A stretch of 64,000 nucleotides of DNA from JAENVU01 sp046598395 (GCA_046598395.1 JBKJIQ010000011.1:1-64000), one strand, 5' to 3'. Counted from the first letter of the stretch, positions 25,413-34,824 are shown. Numbers and translations: made by a program. The notes: a model not told the origin generated them from the sequence alone.

Positions 25413-26690
25413 TCAGTGGCGGGCGGTGATGGTGACGGGGACGCCGCCGACCGGGTGGGCGGTCACGGTCCCGATCGGGCCAGGGAGGTCGTCGGAAGCG
25501 AGCGTGAGGTCCACCCGTTGCGCCAGCCGCGACGCCAGCATCGTCAGGTTCATTCGGGCGAGGCCGAAGCCCAGGCAGCTGCGAGTGCCGGCGCCGAACG
25601 GGACCCACGCGTACTCGAGTTCTTCGCCGTCCACATGGCGGCTGGGATCGAACCGCATCGGATCCGGCCAGGACACCGGGTCGCGTCCGGCGAGCAGTGG
25701 CGACCATGCGATAAGCGATCCGCGCCGGATTCGGTAGGGCCCGAGGTCGAAGCTGCGCGCCGCGAGGCGCGGTGCGTGCGCGCCCGCGGGATGAATACGC
25801 AGTGACTCGTGGACGACGGCCTCGGCCCACGGGCGGCGATCGTCGACGTTGACAGTTTCGGCCTCGGCTCGCAGCTGTCGCCACACCTCTGCATCTGGCG
25901 CGGCCCGCAGGATGAGCCAACTGGCGGTGGCTGTTGTGGTGTCGTAGCCGGCGCCGATCAGCGAGACCACCTGATCCTTGAGTTCGCTCGCGCTCAGGCC
26001 ATCGGTAGCGAGCAGTGTGTCGAGCACGTCGTCGCGTTCGCGCGAGGGCTCCCGACGACGCCGTGCGATCTCGTCGTCGAGGCGCACATCGAACGAACGA
26101 CGGGATGCCCGAGCGCGTTCTCGGTCGCCGAAGGGGAGCGGATGGGGGACTTGCTTGAGTATCGGTCGGTTGATGTACTCGGCCGCGGGCGCGAGCCGGC
26201 TCCCGATGTCATCCGCGTCGAGCTCGGGACCGAACAACACGCGCACCACGATGCGCCGAACCGCGGTCTGTATATGCGGCGCGAGATCGAAGACTTCGCC
26301 GACGGGCAGCGCGTCGATCATCCGGTCGTACTCCGCCAGGACCACGGTCCGCCACGCCTGGAGCCTGCGCAACGCAAACGCAGGTTGGACGAGAGACCGA
26401 CGACGGTCGTGATCGGCGCCGTCGCTGACGAGCATCGACGTGGGTCCCACGAACACGCCGAGCGGCAGTCTGAACACCGGGCCCCAGCGGTATCGGTCCT
26501 GCGGTCCGGTCAGGACCACCTTGATGAGTTCGCGATCGCCCACGACCACAATCGACGTCGGGCCGAGGTGAACGGCGAAGGTTCGTCCGTATTGCCCGGC
26601 GAGCGCTTCGATGGTGTCCATCGGCGTGTCGAGCAGGCCGCGTGTGGCAACGAGCGCCGCGCGGCCGTGGGGTCCGGGGATGGCCGTCAT
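25413..26690 (-). CDS. Cytochrome P450
   Basis: 425 residues. The heme-binding loop is FGAGTRSCLGFGLA with Cys372. The I-helix oxygen-activation motif is LIGAGYDTTTATAS and the ExxR motif is VVHESLRIHP. The start ATG 26690 has GAGGAG nine bases upstream on the minus strand; a start 20 codons earlier is less likely. P450s insert one oxygen atom into an organic substrate. No ferredoxin or reductase gene is nearby, so redox partners must lie elsewhere. Substrate unknown. Confidence 0.9.
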   Translation of the reverse strand: MTAIPGPHGRAALVATRGLLDTPMDTIEALAGQYGRTFAVHLGPTSIVVVGDRELIKVVLTGPQDRYRWGPVFRLPLGVFVGPTSMLVSDGADHDRRRSLVQPAFALRRLQAWRTVVLAEYDRMIDALPVGEVFDLAPHIQTAVRRIVVRVLFGPELDADDIGSRLAPAAEYINRPILKQVPHPLPFGDRERARASRRSFDVRLDDEIARRRREPSRERDDVLDTLLATDGLSASELKDQVVSLIGAGYDTTTATASWLILRAAPDAEVWRQLRAEAETVNVDDRRPWAEAVVHESLRIHPAGAHAPRLAARSFDLGPYRIRRGSLIAWSPLLAGRDPVSWPDPMRFDPSRHVDGEELEYAWVPFGAGTRSCLGFGLARMNLTMLASRLAQRVDLTLASDDLPGPIGTVTAHPVGGVPVTITARH

Positions 26691-26955
26691 GCCTGCACGC
26701 TCCTCGTCGGGGGACTGGCTTGTCGGTGGGGACGAGGCAGCCGGTTCCATGCTCGCGCTCCGGGGTCGCGTATCAACGATCCGAGCGCGAGGGTTGGCGG
26801 TCGGAGTGCGCGGCCATGATGTTTCGATACTCGTCGGATTGGCTCACCTTGATGCATCCGGTGAGGCAGTTGATCGCGCGGTACGCCTGGGAGCGAACGA
26901 GGTGTGCTCTGCTGGCGGGGTGGGGGCGCGAGATCTGGGCGGGTTGGTGCGGCGC

Positions 26956-28269
26956 ATGGCGGATGCCACTCCGCCCGAGCGGGATCGGACCATCGACTTC
27001 TTGCGGGCCGCCTCGATCCTCGCCGTGGTGTGCGGGCACTGGCTGGTTGCGACGATCCAACGCATCCCACACGGCATCGAGGTCGGCAACGTCCTGAGCG
27101 AAGTCTCGGGCCTGCGGCCGGTCACCTGGGTGTTCCAGGTCATGGGCGTGTTCTTCGTGGTGGGCGGATTCTCGACCCGGCGGGCAATCGAGGGTCGGAG
27201 CGGGTTCGATTCGGGCACCTTCTTCGCCGCGCGTGCAGAGCGCCTTTTGCGTCCGACGGTGATGTTCATCGTGGCGTGGCTCGGGGCGGCTGCCGCACTC
27301 ACCGCATTCGGTGTCGATGCCGCGTTGGTCCACGACATCGCGCGGATAGCGGCGCAACCGCTCTGGTTTCTCGCCGTGTACCTCGTCGTCACCTTGATCG
27401 CACCCGTCCAGCTCCGTATACATCGTTCGGCGCCGCTCGCACTGGTGGTCGTGTTGCCGATGGCAGTCGTGGTATTGGACGCGTTGCGGTTCTCCGACGT
27501 CGCGCCGGGGCTTGCAGTCCTCAACTACTTGTTCGTCTTCGCGTTCGCACAGGAGTTGGGTTTCCACTTCGCCGGTCGTGCGAATCCGATCCCGGTCACG
27601 CGAGTGCTGACAGTCGCGGCAGTCGCGGTTGCAGCGCTCGGGCTCCTGACGACCGTCGGTCCGTATCCCGTGAGCATGGTGGGATTACCCGGCGCGCACG
27701 TGTCGAACATGAGCCCGCCGACGGTGTGCATCCTCGTGCTCACGTTGGCGCAAACCGCGGTGCTGTTCGCGCTTCGCCCGATGTTGGCGCGCTGGTTGGA
27801 GCGGCGCGGCCCGTGGACGTGCACGGTGGCGATGAACGCGGGAATCATGACGATCTTCCTCTGGCATCTCACGGCGGCGGCCGCGATGGGCGGGTTCTTC
27901 TACTCGGTGAACTGGCTGCCGGCGCCGGCGTCCGCCACTTGGTGGTGGGCGAAGATTCCGTGGTTCATCGGGTGTCTGGTGATTCTCGTGCCCCTCGTCC
28001 TGGTGACCGTCGGCGTGGAGCGCCTGCCGAGCTGGACCCAGGGGCAGCGCAGCGCCGTCGCCCGCCGGACGCTCGGTGTGCTCGTCGCGGTCCGCGGCCT
28101 CGCCGGCTTCGCCGTGACCGGGTTCGACCACCTGCTGGAGCCCGGCGGCCGGGCCTTCCTCGGCCTCCAGCTGAGCCCCTTGATCGACCTCATTCTGGTG
28201 GCCGGCGGATATCTCCTCACCTGCGGAATCCCGCAACCGGGGGCTGGACGGCGGTCGAACACTATGTAA
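26956..28269 (+). CDS. Acyltransferase-3 family membrane protein
   Basis: 437 residues. It begins ERDRTIDFLRAASILAVVCGHW, the usual N-terminal motif of acyltransferase-3 (O-acyl transfer to sugars or other acceptors). About ten membrane helices follow, including PLWFLAVYLVVTLIAPVQL and IMTIFLWHLTAAAAMGGFF. ATG 26956 is used; GTG 26947 is a close alternative. The longer upstream frame overlaps the divergent P450 and is rejected. Acceptor unknown. Its 3' end almost touches the TetR start. Confidence 0.85.
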   Translation: MADATPPERDRTIDFLRAASILAVVCGHWLVATIQRIPHGIEVGNVLSEVSGLRPVTWVFQVMGVFFVVGGFSTRRAIEGRSGFDSGTFFAARAERLLRPTVMFIVAWLGAAAALTAFGVDAALVHDIARIAAQPLWFLAVYLVVTLIAPVQLRIHRSAPLALVVVLPMAVVVLDALRFSDVAPGLAVLNYLFVFAFAQELGFHFAGRANPIPVTRVLTVAAVAVAALGLLTTVGPYPVSMVGLPGAHVSNMSPPTVCILVLTLAQTAVLFALRPMLARWLERRGPWTCTVAMNAGIMTIFLWHLTAAAAMGGFFYSVNWLPAPASATWWWAKIPWFIGCLVILVPLVLVTVGVERLPSWTQGQRSAVARRTLGVLVAVRGLAGFAVTGFDHLLEPGGRAFLGLQLSPLIDLILVAGGYLLTCGIPQPGAGRRSNTM

Positions 28270-28285
28270 TCATACGTATGTATGA
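28270..28285. promoter_or_regulatory. Palindrome overlapping the tetR start codon, likely autoregulatory operator
   Basis: TCATAC at 28270-28275 and GTATGA at 28280-28285 form a perfect inverted repeat; the inner 10 bases CATACGTATG are also self-complementary. It covers ATG 28282 and lies just behind a TATGTAAT -10-like element. TetR proteins usually bind such palindromes at their own promoter. Confidence 0.55.
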
Positions 28286-28905
28286 ATAGCCGTTCCGCGG
28301 AGCGCACCCCGAGTGCTCACACTCGATACCGGCTGATCGCCGCGACCCAAGCCTCGATCCGTGAAGTAGGGCTCCCCGGCACCACAGCTCGCGAAATCGT
28401 GGGCCGGGCGTCGGCGAACCTCGCCGCGATCCCGTACCACTTCGGGACGAAGGACGCATTGATTGCCGCGGCGCTGATCGCGGATGCTCGTGCCGTGATC
28501 GATCCGCTCCTCGAGCTGTTGGCGAGTGATCGGCCGCCCGCCGATCGCGCGCTGACCGCGGCGGCGCTCCTGAACGATCGGTTCGACCGAGAGCGCGAAC
28601 GCATCCCGGTGTTGCTCGCCGCGATTGCGCGTGCGCCGCATTCGCCTGAGGTCGCGTCCGGATTGACTGCGTTGTGGACGGAGCTGCGGACTCGGTTGAC
28701 TGTCGAGGTCGCGGTGTTGCGTGACGCAGGTGCGGTGCCCGCCTGGATCGATCCGGCCGCGATGGCCGCGCTCATTCTCGCGGTCGTCAACGGTGTCGTC
28801 GTCGGATCCGTCGTCGATCCGGATGGTCCGTCGCATCACGACATCGCGACGCAGTTCCTCGGATTGCTGATCGCAGTGTCGACGACGCCGGGCGAGAAGC
28901 GATGA
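28282..28905 (+). CDS. TetR family transcriptional regulator
   Basis: 207 residues. The N-terminal helix-turn-helix reads YRLIAATQASIREVGLPGTTAREIVGRASANLAAIPYHFGTKDALIAAAL, standard for TetR. The C-terminal ligand domain is specific to this protein and gives no ligand. It overlaps the following membrane protein gene by ATGA, so both should be co-transcribed. A palindrome at the start codon suggests self-repression. Confidence 0.88.
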   Translation: MNSRSAERTPSAHTRYRLIAATQASIREVGLPGTTAREIVGRASANLAAIPYHFGTKDALIAAALIADARAVIDPLLELLASDRPPADRALTAAALLNDRFDRERERIPVLLAAIARAPHSPEVASGLTALWTELRTRLTVEVAVLRDAGAVPAWIDPAAMAALILAVVNGVVVGSVVDPDGPSHHDIATQFLGLLIAVSTTPGEKR

Positions 28906-29318
28906 GCCGTTCCGTGGGCCGGAGCAGCGCGGGCTGGTTCCTCGCATGGTTTGGCGTGGGCGCGCTCGACGCGCTCGCGATGGTCGGCGCGCTGACGATT
29001 GGGATCTTCGTACTGCCGGTGGGGATTGCGGCCACGGTGTTCCTTGCGACTCGGCGCGATGCGAGCGACGGAATCGGGGGTCTGATCTCCGGCCTCGGCC
29101 TGCCCGTGTTGTATATCGCCTACCTGAATCGTGACGGACCCGGGACGATCTGCCGGACGTATCCAGGCGGTGGAAGCTCGTGCGTCGAGGAGTGGAGCCC
29201 GTGGCCGTGGTTCGCCATCGGTATGGCTCTTGTGCTCGTGGGCGTCGCCGTTTTCACTCGTGCCCAGCGTTCTCGATCGGCGTCGGACAGCCAGGCGTCG
29301 ACGCTGCGAGGCCAATAA
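28902..29318 (+). CDS. Small polytopic membrane protein
   Basis: 138 residues, start ATG overlapping the tetR stop. About four hydrophobic segments are visible (AGWFLAWFGVGALDALAMVGAL; TIGIFVLPVGIAATVFLA; LISGLGLPVLYIAYL; WPWFAIGMALVLVGVAVF). A loop with two Cys (GTICRTYPGGGSSCVEEWSP) may be disulfide-bonded outside. No family recognised; context suggests control by the TetR protein. Confidence 0.7.
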   Translation: MSRSVGRSSAGWFLAWFGVGALDALAMVGALTIGIFVLPVGIAATVFLATRRDASDGIGGLISGLGLPVLYIAYLNRDGPGTICRTYPGGGSSCVEEWSPWPWFAIGMALVLVGVAVFTRAQRSRSASDSQASTLRGQ

Positions 29319-29327
29319 CACTGAGCC

Positions 29328-29364
29328 TTGACAAGTAGTTACTCGGTATGCATACTGAGTAACT
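29328..29364 (+). promoter_or_regulatory. padR promoter and 28-bp palindromic operator
   Basis: A perfect -35 (TTGACA, 29328-29333) is followed after 17 bases by CATACT (29351-29356) as -10. A 28-bp palindrome with one mismatched pair, AGTTACTCGGTATGC to ATACTGAGTAACT, occupies 29337-29364, covering the -10 and ending at the base before ATG 29365. Transcription should start at about 29363, giving an essentially leaderless mRNA. Confidence 0.8.
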
Positions 29365-29886
29365 ATGGCCGTACGAGAGGGACTCCTGGCGTTGCTCGCC
29401 GATGGGCCGCGCCACGGATATCAACTCAAGACCGAGTTCGAGGGTGCGACCGGGAGCGTCTGGCCGCTCAATGTGGGCCAGGTGTACACGACGCTCGACC
29501 GTCTCGAACGTGATGGGCTCGTTGACCACGAGGCCACCGATGAGACGAAGACCTACCGGATCACTGCTGATGGTCGCGAGGCGCTCGGTGCGTGGTGGAC
29601 CGCAGTGCCGGTCGACGAGCCGCCGCCGCGTGACGAACTCATGCTCAAGGTCTTGATGGCAATCGAGCGCGGACCCCGGCACGCGTTGAAGGTGATCACC
29701 CGACAACGCACCGCGCTCGTGTCACTGCTACAACGCCGCCGCCGCGAGGCGCGCGCGAGTAGCTCGGTGGCAACGCTTGCCGGCGACTTGGTGGCCGACG
29801 CACTCGTGGTGCGCGCCGAAGCGGATCTGCGATGGCTCGACCGTTGTGAGGCGCGTCTTGCGCGACAGGACAGGGGGAAACAATGA
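29365..29886 (+). CDS. PadR family transcriptional regulator
   Basis: 173 residues. The winged-helix domain reads VREGLLALLADGPRHGYQLKTEFEGATGSVWPLNVGQVYTTLDRLERDGLVDH, typical of PadR, and a helical dimerisation domain follows. It is the first gene of an operon with an ABC ATPase (ATGA overlap) and an FtsX-type permease. PadR proteins of this arrangement usually repress their exporter operon until a toxic ligand binds. The large palindrome just upstream is the likely site. Confidence 0.9.
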   Translation: MAVREGLLALLADGPRHGYQLKTEFEGATGSVWPLNVGQVYTTLDRLERDGLVDHEATDETKTYRITADGREALGAWWTAVPVDEPPPRDELMLKVLMAIERGPRHALKVITRQRTALVSLLQRRRREARASSSVATLAGDLVADALVVRAEADLRWLDRCEARLARQDRGKQ

Positions 29887-30620
29887 GGGGCACCGCCGCG
29901 TTGCGGTTCACGGATGTAGTCAAGTGTTTCGGTCGGGGGCCCACCGAGGTGCGAGCGGTCGGCGGCGTGTCGTTGGCGGTCGAGCCGGGCGAGATCGTGG
30001 CGATTATGGGCCCTTCCGGATGCGGGAAGTCCACGTTGCTCCACCTGGCGGGCGCATTGGAGGCACCAACGTCGGGGCAGGTCGAGGTCGGCGGCCGTGA
30101 TCTCACCGCGCTCAGCTTGTCGGCGCAGGCTGAACTCCGGCGCCGCGATGTTGGCTACATCTTTCAGAAGCTCAACCTCATCGCTTCGCTCAGCGCGATC
30201 GAGAACGTGATGCTCCCGTTGGAGCTCGACGGTTCGTCGCCCCGATCCGCCCGCCGCGCCGCTGACATTGCGTTGGAAGCGGTGGGGTTGGAACGGCATC
30301 TCGATCGGTTCCCGGACGATCTCTCCGGAGGAGAGCAGCAGCGCGTGGCGATTGCACGGGCGATCGTGCGCCCGCGTGAGTTGTTGCTGGCGGACGAGCC
30401 GACGGGCGCGCTCGACACCCTCACCGGCGACTCGATCATCGAACTGCTCGCTTCTCTGCCCGCTTCGACCGGCGCGGCATTGGTGCTGGTGACGCATGAG
30501 CCGCGGTTCGCATCCTGGGCCGACCGCGTGGTGTTCATTCGTGACGGCGTGATCGTGGATGAGTCTGTCGCCTCGGTACCCGCAGTCGTGCCCGTGGTGG
30601 CGATGGGCTCGACCAACTAA
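29883..30620 (+). CDS. ABC transporter ATP-binding protein (MacB/LolD type)
   Basis: 245 residues. Walker A is IMGPSGCGKSTLLHL, the signature LSGGEQQRVAIARAI and Walker B LLLADEPTGALD. The protein belongs to the group that powers FtsX-like permeases (macrolide or peptide export, lipoprotein release). It overlaps padR by ATGA and its stop codon overlaps the permease start (TAATG). Confidence 0.92.
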   Translation: MRGTAALRFTDVVKCFGRGPTEVRAVGGVSLAVEPGEIVAIMGPSGCGKSTLLHLAGALEAPTSGQVEVGGRDLTALSLSAQAELRRRDVGYIFQKLNLIASLSAIENVMLPLELDGSSPRSARRAADIALEAVGLERHLDRFPDDLSGGEQQRVAIARAIVRPRELLLADEPTGALDTLTGDSIIELLASLPASTGAALVLVTHEPRFASWADRVVFIRDGVIVDESVASVPAVVPVVAMGSTN

Positions 30621-33304
30621 TGCTCGGGTCCTGGCGTCTCGCCGCCCGCTTGGCGCGACGAGAAACTCGTCGCCGTCCGGGGCGCGCACTCCTCGTCGTG
30701 TTGCTGATCGCGGTCCCGGTGTTCGGACTCACGGTCGCCGATGTGCTCGTCGAGACCGCCTACCACCGGAGCGGGTCTGAATCGTTTCGTCGTTCCTACG
30801 GTCCGGCGAGCGTGGTCTTCGACGTCGACGGAGTCGCGGACCCCCGTTTCGCATCGGCGTTGCCGACCGGATCGACGGTCGTGCGGTACGCCTCCGCCGA
30901 GCTCCCGCTGACGCCCGCCCGCGGGCAAGGACTCCGCCCAGTGAGGGTGTTGAATCTCGGTGCAGCCGACTCCCCGGCATTCGCCGGTCTCCAGCTGACC
31001 AAGGGGCGGAACGCACAGGGAGGCGAGTTGGTGATGAGCCGCGGCGTCGCTCGATGGCTCGGTGTTGACATCGGAGACAGTGTTCGGTTTTCCCGGCCCG
31101 CGTTCTTGGGGCGGGTCGTCGGTATCGCGCGCTCGATGGAGGATTTTCGGACGCCGATCCTGATCGCGCCGAGTTTCGACTTCGGTGTCGTGCGTCAACC
31201 CGGTCTGGTCCGAACCCGGGTGGCGGTCGAGCTGCCGCACGGTTCCTTCGTCTCGCGTTCGTTGCATTCGACGCTCGACCGTTTCACACTTCACGCTCGA
31301 GGAGGTACCGAACCGTTTCCGACACTGTTCGCGGGCGCAACGCTGCCGGACGCGCCGGGCGTGAGTGGCGCGACGGTTCCCGCTCAGTTCGGAGACGGTT
31401 CGACGGTTCCGGCGCAGGCGAGATTTTGGGGTTGGGTCGCCGTGGCGTTGTTGCTCGCCGGGATCGGGGTGATCATCTCAGCAGCCTTCGCGACGACGGC
31501 GGTCCGCCAACTGGTCACACTGGGATTGCTCGCAGCCAACGGTGGCGACCCGCGGTTTCTTCGGACGATGCTCACCTTGCAGGGAACGGTGCTCGGAGCG
31601 ATCGGCGCTGCGCTGGGTGTGACCGCTGGACTCGCCGGTCTGTTGTTCGCGCAGAACTGGATCGAGGGCCTGTACCACCACCAGCTGAACTACGTGGTGA
31701 ACTTTGATCTCGGGCTGATTGCACTCACGGCCATCGGAGCCGCGACGATTGCGGCGCGGTTCCCGGCTCGGTCAACGAGTCGGGTTCCGGTGCTCGCCGC
31801 GCTCGGCGGTCGCCGACCACTAGCGCCGGTCCCAGCACTGCGGTGGCTGAAGGCGACCACTATTTTCGGTGCCGGTCTCGGGCTGCTCGCATTGGTAGCG
31901 GTGTGGTCGCGAGACAAGACGACGTCGCAGCCCCAAACCGTCGCCCTGGTGGCGATCACTGGCGGTCTCTTGGTGATGGCCGGTGCGGCGTACTTGGCAC
32001 CCGTTGTGGTGGAGCTCCAGGTGAAGGGTTGTTCGCGCCTTGGTCCGGCCGCGCGTATCGCGGCTCGGAGCCTGGTCCGCGTTCGCAGTCGCAGCGCCGC
32101 GGTTGTGACCGCCGGGGCCATCGCTGGTGGGTTGGCGATCGCGGTGGTGACAGCCATGCTCGGGCTCGGTACCGGACGCGATTGGGAGCGCAACTCCGGT
32201 CTGCCTGCGAACGTCGTCACCATTACGAGTCAGAGGGTCGTGGATGGATTGTCGTCGCCACTCCCGGGCGAACTCTTGGCGAGTCAACGCGTTGCCGAAG
32301 GAGTGCTTCCCGGTGTGAAGTTCGCCAATATCGAGGGGTTCCTTGCCTCGCCCGTCGGCGCTGCGGATGTCGGGCCGACGACGTTCCCGGTGTTCGTCGA
32401 CAGCCCGCAAGTACGGAGGCTGCTCGTGCTACCCGACGCAGCCCAGCGTGCGCTCGACCGGGACGGTGCGGTGTGGGACGCCGCATCGTTCGCGACCGTG
32501 ACGAACGCGAGCGGCGAACCGCCGGGTGAGCCGCAGTCCGTCACGCTTCGGGTAGGGGTCGACGGGCCGACGTTCACTGCACCGGCGCGTCGCGTGGGCC
32601 GGCGCGCGCATGTCGGCGCCGAGGCGTTCGTGATCGTGTCCCCTGAACGGGTTCGCTCGCTCGGTGTGACGCCGCTCGTGTTTGGTCTCGTCGGGGTTTC
32701 ACCGAAATCGATCAACGAAGCGCAACAGGCCGCTCTCTACGGCGGTCAAATCCGATCGGACCCGTATGGGACGCAGACGGTGGCCGACACGAATCCGGCG
32801 CCAGTTCAGTTTCAAGTCGGTTCGGGCGACACCATCCCCGCATTCTGGCGAGGCTTCTGGAACCCGGCACGTCTGCAACTGTGGATCGCCGGGTTGGCGT
32901 CGCTATTCGTGCTGCTCGTGGTTGGAATCGGACTGTTGCTCGGTGCTGCGGAAGGCGCCGACGAACGCACGGTGCTGGATGCGCTCGGCGCGAAGCCGAA
33001 GTCGCGGCGTCGGATGAGTGCCACGAATGCCTACCTGCTCGCCGCGGGCGGTGCAGTGCTGGCATTGCCAACCGGCTTCATTCCGATCGCAGTCGTTTTT
33101 CAGGCCGTCCAGAAGCCGAGTGGCGCGGGGCAGTGGAACTTCACCGGATCGTTGCTCTACCCGCGGGTCGAGTTTCCGTGGATCGCCGCAATCGCGATCG
33201 TGGTGGTCCTTCCGATCGTGGCGGCGTTCCTGGCATGGGTTGGCTCGGCGGCGGCGCAACGCACGCGACCCATCCTCGGCACCGCAGGTTTCGGCACCGA
33301 CTGA
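30620..33304 (+). CDS. FtsX-like ABC transporter permease
   Basis: 894 residues. It starts with a basic segment and a helix (RPGRALLVVLLIAVPVFGLTVADVL), then has a large extracytoplasmic domain, an FtsX core of three helices at about residues 270-395, a helix pair further on, a second extracytoplasmic domain and three C-terminal helices (about 755-890). This duplicated FtsX layout is common in Gram-positive exporters partnered with single ATPases. The substrate is unknown; PadR control suggests a toxic compound or envelope stress signal. Confidence 0.85.
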   Translation: MLGSWRLAARLARRETRRRPGRALLVVLLIAVPVFGLTVADVLVETAYHRSGSESFRRSYGPASVVFDVDGVADPRFASALPTGSTVVRYASAELPLTPARGQGLRPVRVLNLGAADSPAFAGLQLTKGRNAQGGELVMSRGVARWLGVDIGDSVRFSRPAFLGRVVGIARSMEDFRTPILIAPSFDFGVVRQPGLVRTRVAVELPHGSFVSRSLHSTLDRFTLHARGGTEPFPTLFAGATLPDAPGVSGATVPAQFGDGSTVPAQARFWGWVAVALLLAGIGVIISAAFATTAVRQLVTLGLLAANGGDPRFLRTMLTLQGTVLGAIGAALGVTAGLAGLLFAQNWIEGLYHHQLNYVVNFDLGLIALTAIGAATIAARFPARSTSRVPVLAALGGRRPLAPVPALRWLKATTIFGAGLGLLALVAVWSRDKTTSQPQTVALVAITGGLLVMAGAAYLAPVVVELQVKGCSRLGPAARIAARSLVRVRSRSAAVVTAGAIAGGLAIAVVTAMLGLGTGRDWERNSGLPANVVTITSQRVVDGLSSPLPGELLASQRVAEGVLPGVKFANIEGFLASPVGAADVGPTTFPVFVDSPQVRRLLVLPDAAQRALDRDGAVWDAASFATVTNASGEPPGEPQSVTLRVGVDGPTFTAPARRVGRRAHVGAEAFVIVSPERVRSLGVTPLVFGLVGVSPKSINEAQQAALYGGQIRSDPYGTQTVADTNPAPVQFQVGSGDTIPAFWRGFWNPARLQLWIAGLASLFVLLVVGIGLLLGAAEGADERTVLDALGAKPKSRRRMSATNAYLLAAGGAVLALPTGFIPIAVVFQAVQKPSGAGQWNFTGSLLYPRVEFPWIAAIAIVVVLPIVAAFLAWVGSAAAQRTRPILGTAGFGTD

Positions 33305-33326
33305 GCAGCGCTTGTCGTATAGGTGG

Positions 33327-33360
33327 CGGTCAGCGCACACAATGCGACAAACGCTGACCG
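33327..33360 (+). terminator. Inverted repeat after the ABC operon
   Basis: Perfect 9-bp arms CGGTCAGCG (33327-33335) and CGCTGACCG (33352-33360) with a 16-nt loop lie 22 bases after the permease stop. An overlapping alternative pairs TTGTCG (33312-33317) with CGACAA (33345-33350). Likely terminator between convergent genes. Confidence 0.55.
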
Positions 33361-33406
33361 TGGTGAGGCGCCGACCAACGCCCACCGCGACGCGGTGCCG
33401 GGCGGC

Positions 33407-33844
33407 TCAGGTGGGGTCGAGGACCACGACGGGGATTGCTCGATCGGTCTTGGCTTGGTACTCGTCGTACGCGGGCCAGACCTCGGTGGCACGTTTCCAC
33501 CACTCGGCTTTCTCCTGGCCCTCGACGACCCGTGCGGAGTAGTCCCGAAGCTCGGGTCCGTCCTGCAGTGAGACGGAGGGGTCAGCGACAACGTTGAGAT
33601 ACCAGACCGGATGCGTCGGCGCGCCGCCCATCGACGCGACGATCGCGTACCGGCCTTCGCCGTCGGCCACCCGCATCAACGGAGACTTGCGCACCGTGCC
33701 CGAGTGGCGTCCCCGCGTCCAGAGGATCACGCACGGCTTGCCGTTGAGCAGCAGCCCGTCGGTCCCTCCCGACGATTCGTACAGCGCCACCTGATCGGCC
33801 ACCCAGTCCCACGGGCTCGGTTCATAGATTCCCTCGAGTGCCAT
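33407..33844 (-). CDS. Nitroreductase/deazaflavin-dependent (Ddn-type) oxidoreductase
   Basis: 145 residues. The split-barrel family pattern is GLLLNGKPCVILWTRGRHSGTVRKSPLMRVADGEGRYAIVASMGGAPTHPVWYLNVVADP, characteristic of the F420-dependent Ddn group that includes the nitroimidazole-activating enzyme of mycobacteria. It should use reduced F420 to reduce quinones or other small molecules. The ATG overlaps the stop of the polyprenyl synthase gene by one base, so the two are coupled; that pairing with a quinone side-chain enzyme is suggestive. Confidence 0.85.
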   Translation of the reverse strand: MALEGIYEPSPWDWVADQVALYESSGGTDGLLLNGKPCVILWTRGRHSGTVRKSPLMRVADGEGRYAIVASMGGAPTHPVWYLNVVADPSVSLQDGPELRDYSARVVEGQEKAEWWKRATEVWPAYDEYQAKTDRAIPVVVLDPT

Positions 33845-34824
33845 CAGAACTGCCGGGTGACCAGGGTGTCCACGAGGCGGATCATGCCGTCGGTGACTTC
33901 GGCATCGAGCGCGGTCGTGGAGGACAACACCGCGGACGCGTCGGCGGCATGCGAGCGGGCGGCGTCGATCGACGCGTCGATCGCGTCGGTCCCCACCACG
34001 AGCGCGCGCGCCCGATCCAACTGGGTGCGGTCGATCTTGCGGCCGAGCAACTCCCGCAACTCGTCCGTGGACGACGCCGCCAACGCGTGGATCACCGGCA
34101 ATGTGTATACACCTTCGAGGATGTCGTTGCCCGCGGGCTTGCCCAACGACTCATCGGTGCCGGTCACATCGAGGACGTCGTCGACGATTTGGAAACACAT
34201 GCCCAAGTGGTGGCCGAACTCGGTGAGCGCGTCAAGCGTAGGGTCATCCACCGCGGAGACCATGCCCCCGACGCGACACGCCGTACCGAACAGCGATGCG
34301 GTCTTGCCGGTGATGGCGGACGTGTAGGCCTCTGCAGTGCGGTCGGTGTCGAAGAGGTGTTGCAGCTCGAGCACTTGGCCGCGACACAACTCGCCGATGG
34401 TCGCGGCGAGGAGCGCGGCAACGTCGGCGCCGAGCGACGCGGCGAGCGATGAGGCCCGAGCCAACAGGTAGTCGCCCGCAAGGATTGCCACGATGTTCGA
34501 CCAGCGCGCATTCACCGAGGGAACGCCGCGGCGAGTCTCGGCTTCGTCGATCACGTCGTCGTGGTACAGGGAACCGAGGTGGACGAGTTCCACGGAGACG
34601 CCGCCCGTGATCGCATCGTCAGAGACCGACCCCACACCCTTTGCGGCATACGCGCAACACAACGCCAGGGCGGGCCGCAGCCGCTTGCCGCCGGCTGCGA
34701 TCAGGTGGCCGGCAACGTCGGAGAGGAACGGATCCGAGGACAGCACCGAACCGGTGAGCGCGGCTTCGACGCGTTCCATGTCGGCCGCCATCGGCGCGAC
34801 GCCGAGCGCGTCGAGAGGTGACAT
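33844..34824 (-). CDS. Polyprenyl diphosphate synthase (trans-prenyltransferase)
   Basis: 326 residues. The first Asp-rich motif DDVID is at 89-93 (SLYHDDVIDEAETRRG) and the second is FQIVDDVLDVTG near residue 215; GGKRLRP lies near 45-51. It makes all-trans polyprenyl diphosphates from IPP, most likely the menaquinone side chain. Chain length cannot be told from the sequence. ATG 34824 gives the family start; the frame extends upstream. ispD and ispF of the MEP pathway at 48.5-49.7 kb help supply its substrate. Confidence 0.88.
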   Translation of the reverse strand: MSPLDALGVAPMAADMERVEAALTGSVLSSDPFLSDVAGHLIAAGGKRLRPALALCCAYAAKGVGSVSDDAITGGVSVELVHLGSLYHDDVIDEAETRRGVPSVNARWSNIVAILAGDYLLARASSLAASLGADVAALLAATIGELCRGQVLELQHLFDTDRTAEAYTSAITGKTASLFGTACRVGGMVSAVDDPTLDALTEFGHHLGMCFQIVDDVLDVTGTDESLGKPAGNDILEGVYTLPVIHALAASSTDELRELLGRKIDRTQLDRARALVVGTDAIDASIDAARSHAADASAVLSSTTALDAEVTDGMIRLVDTLVTRQF

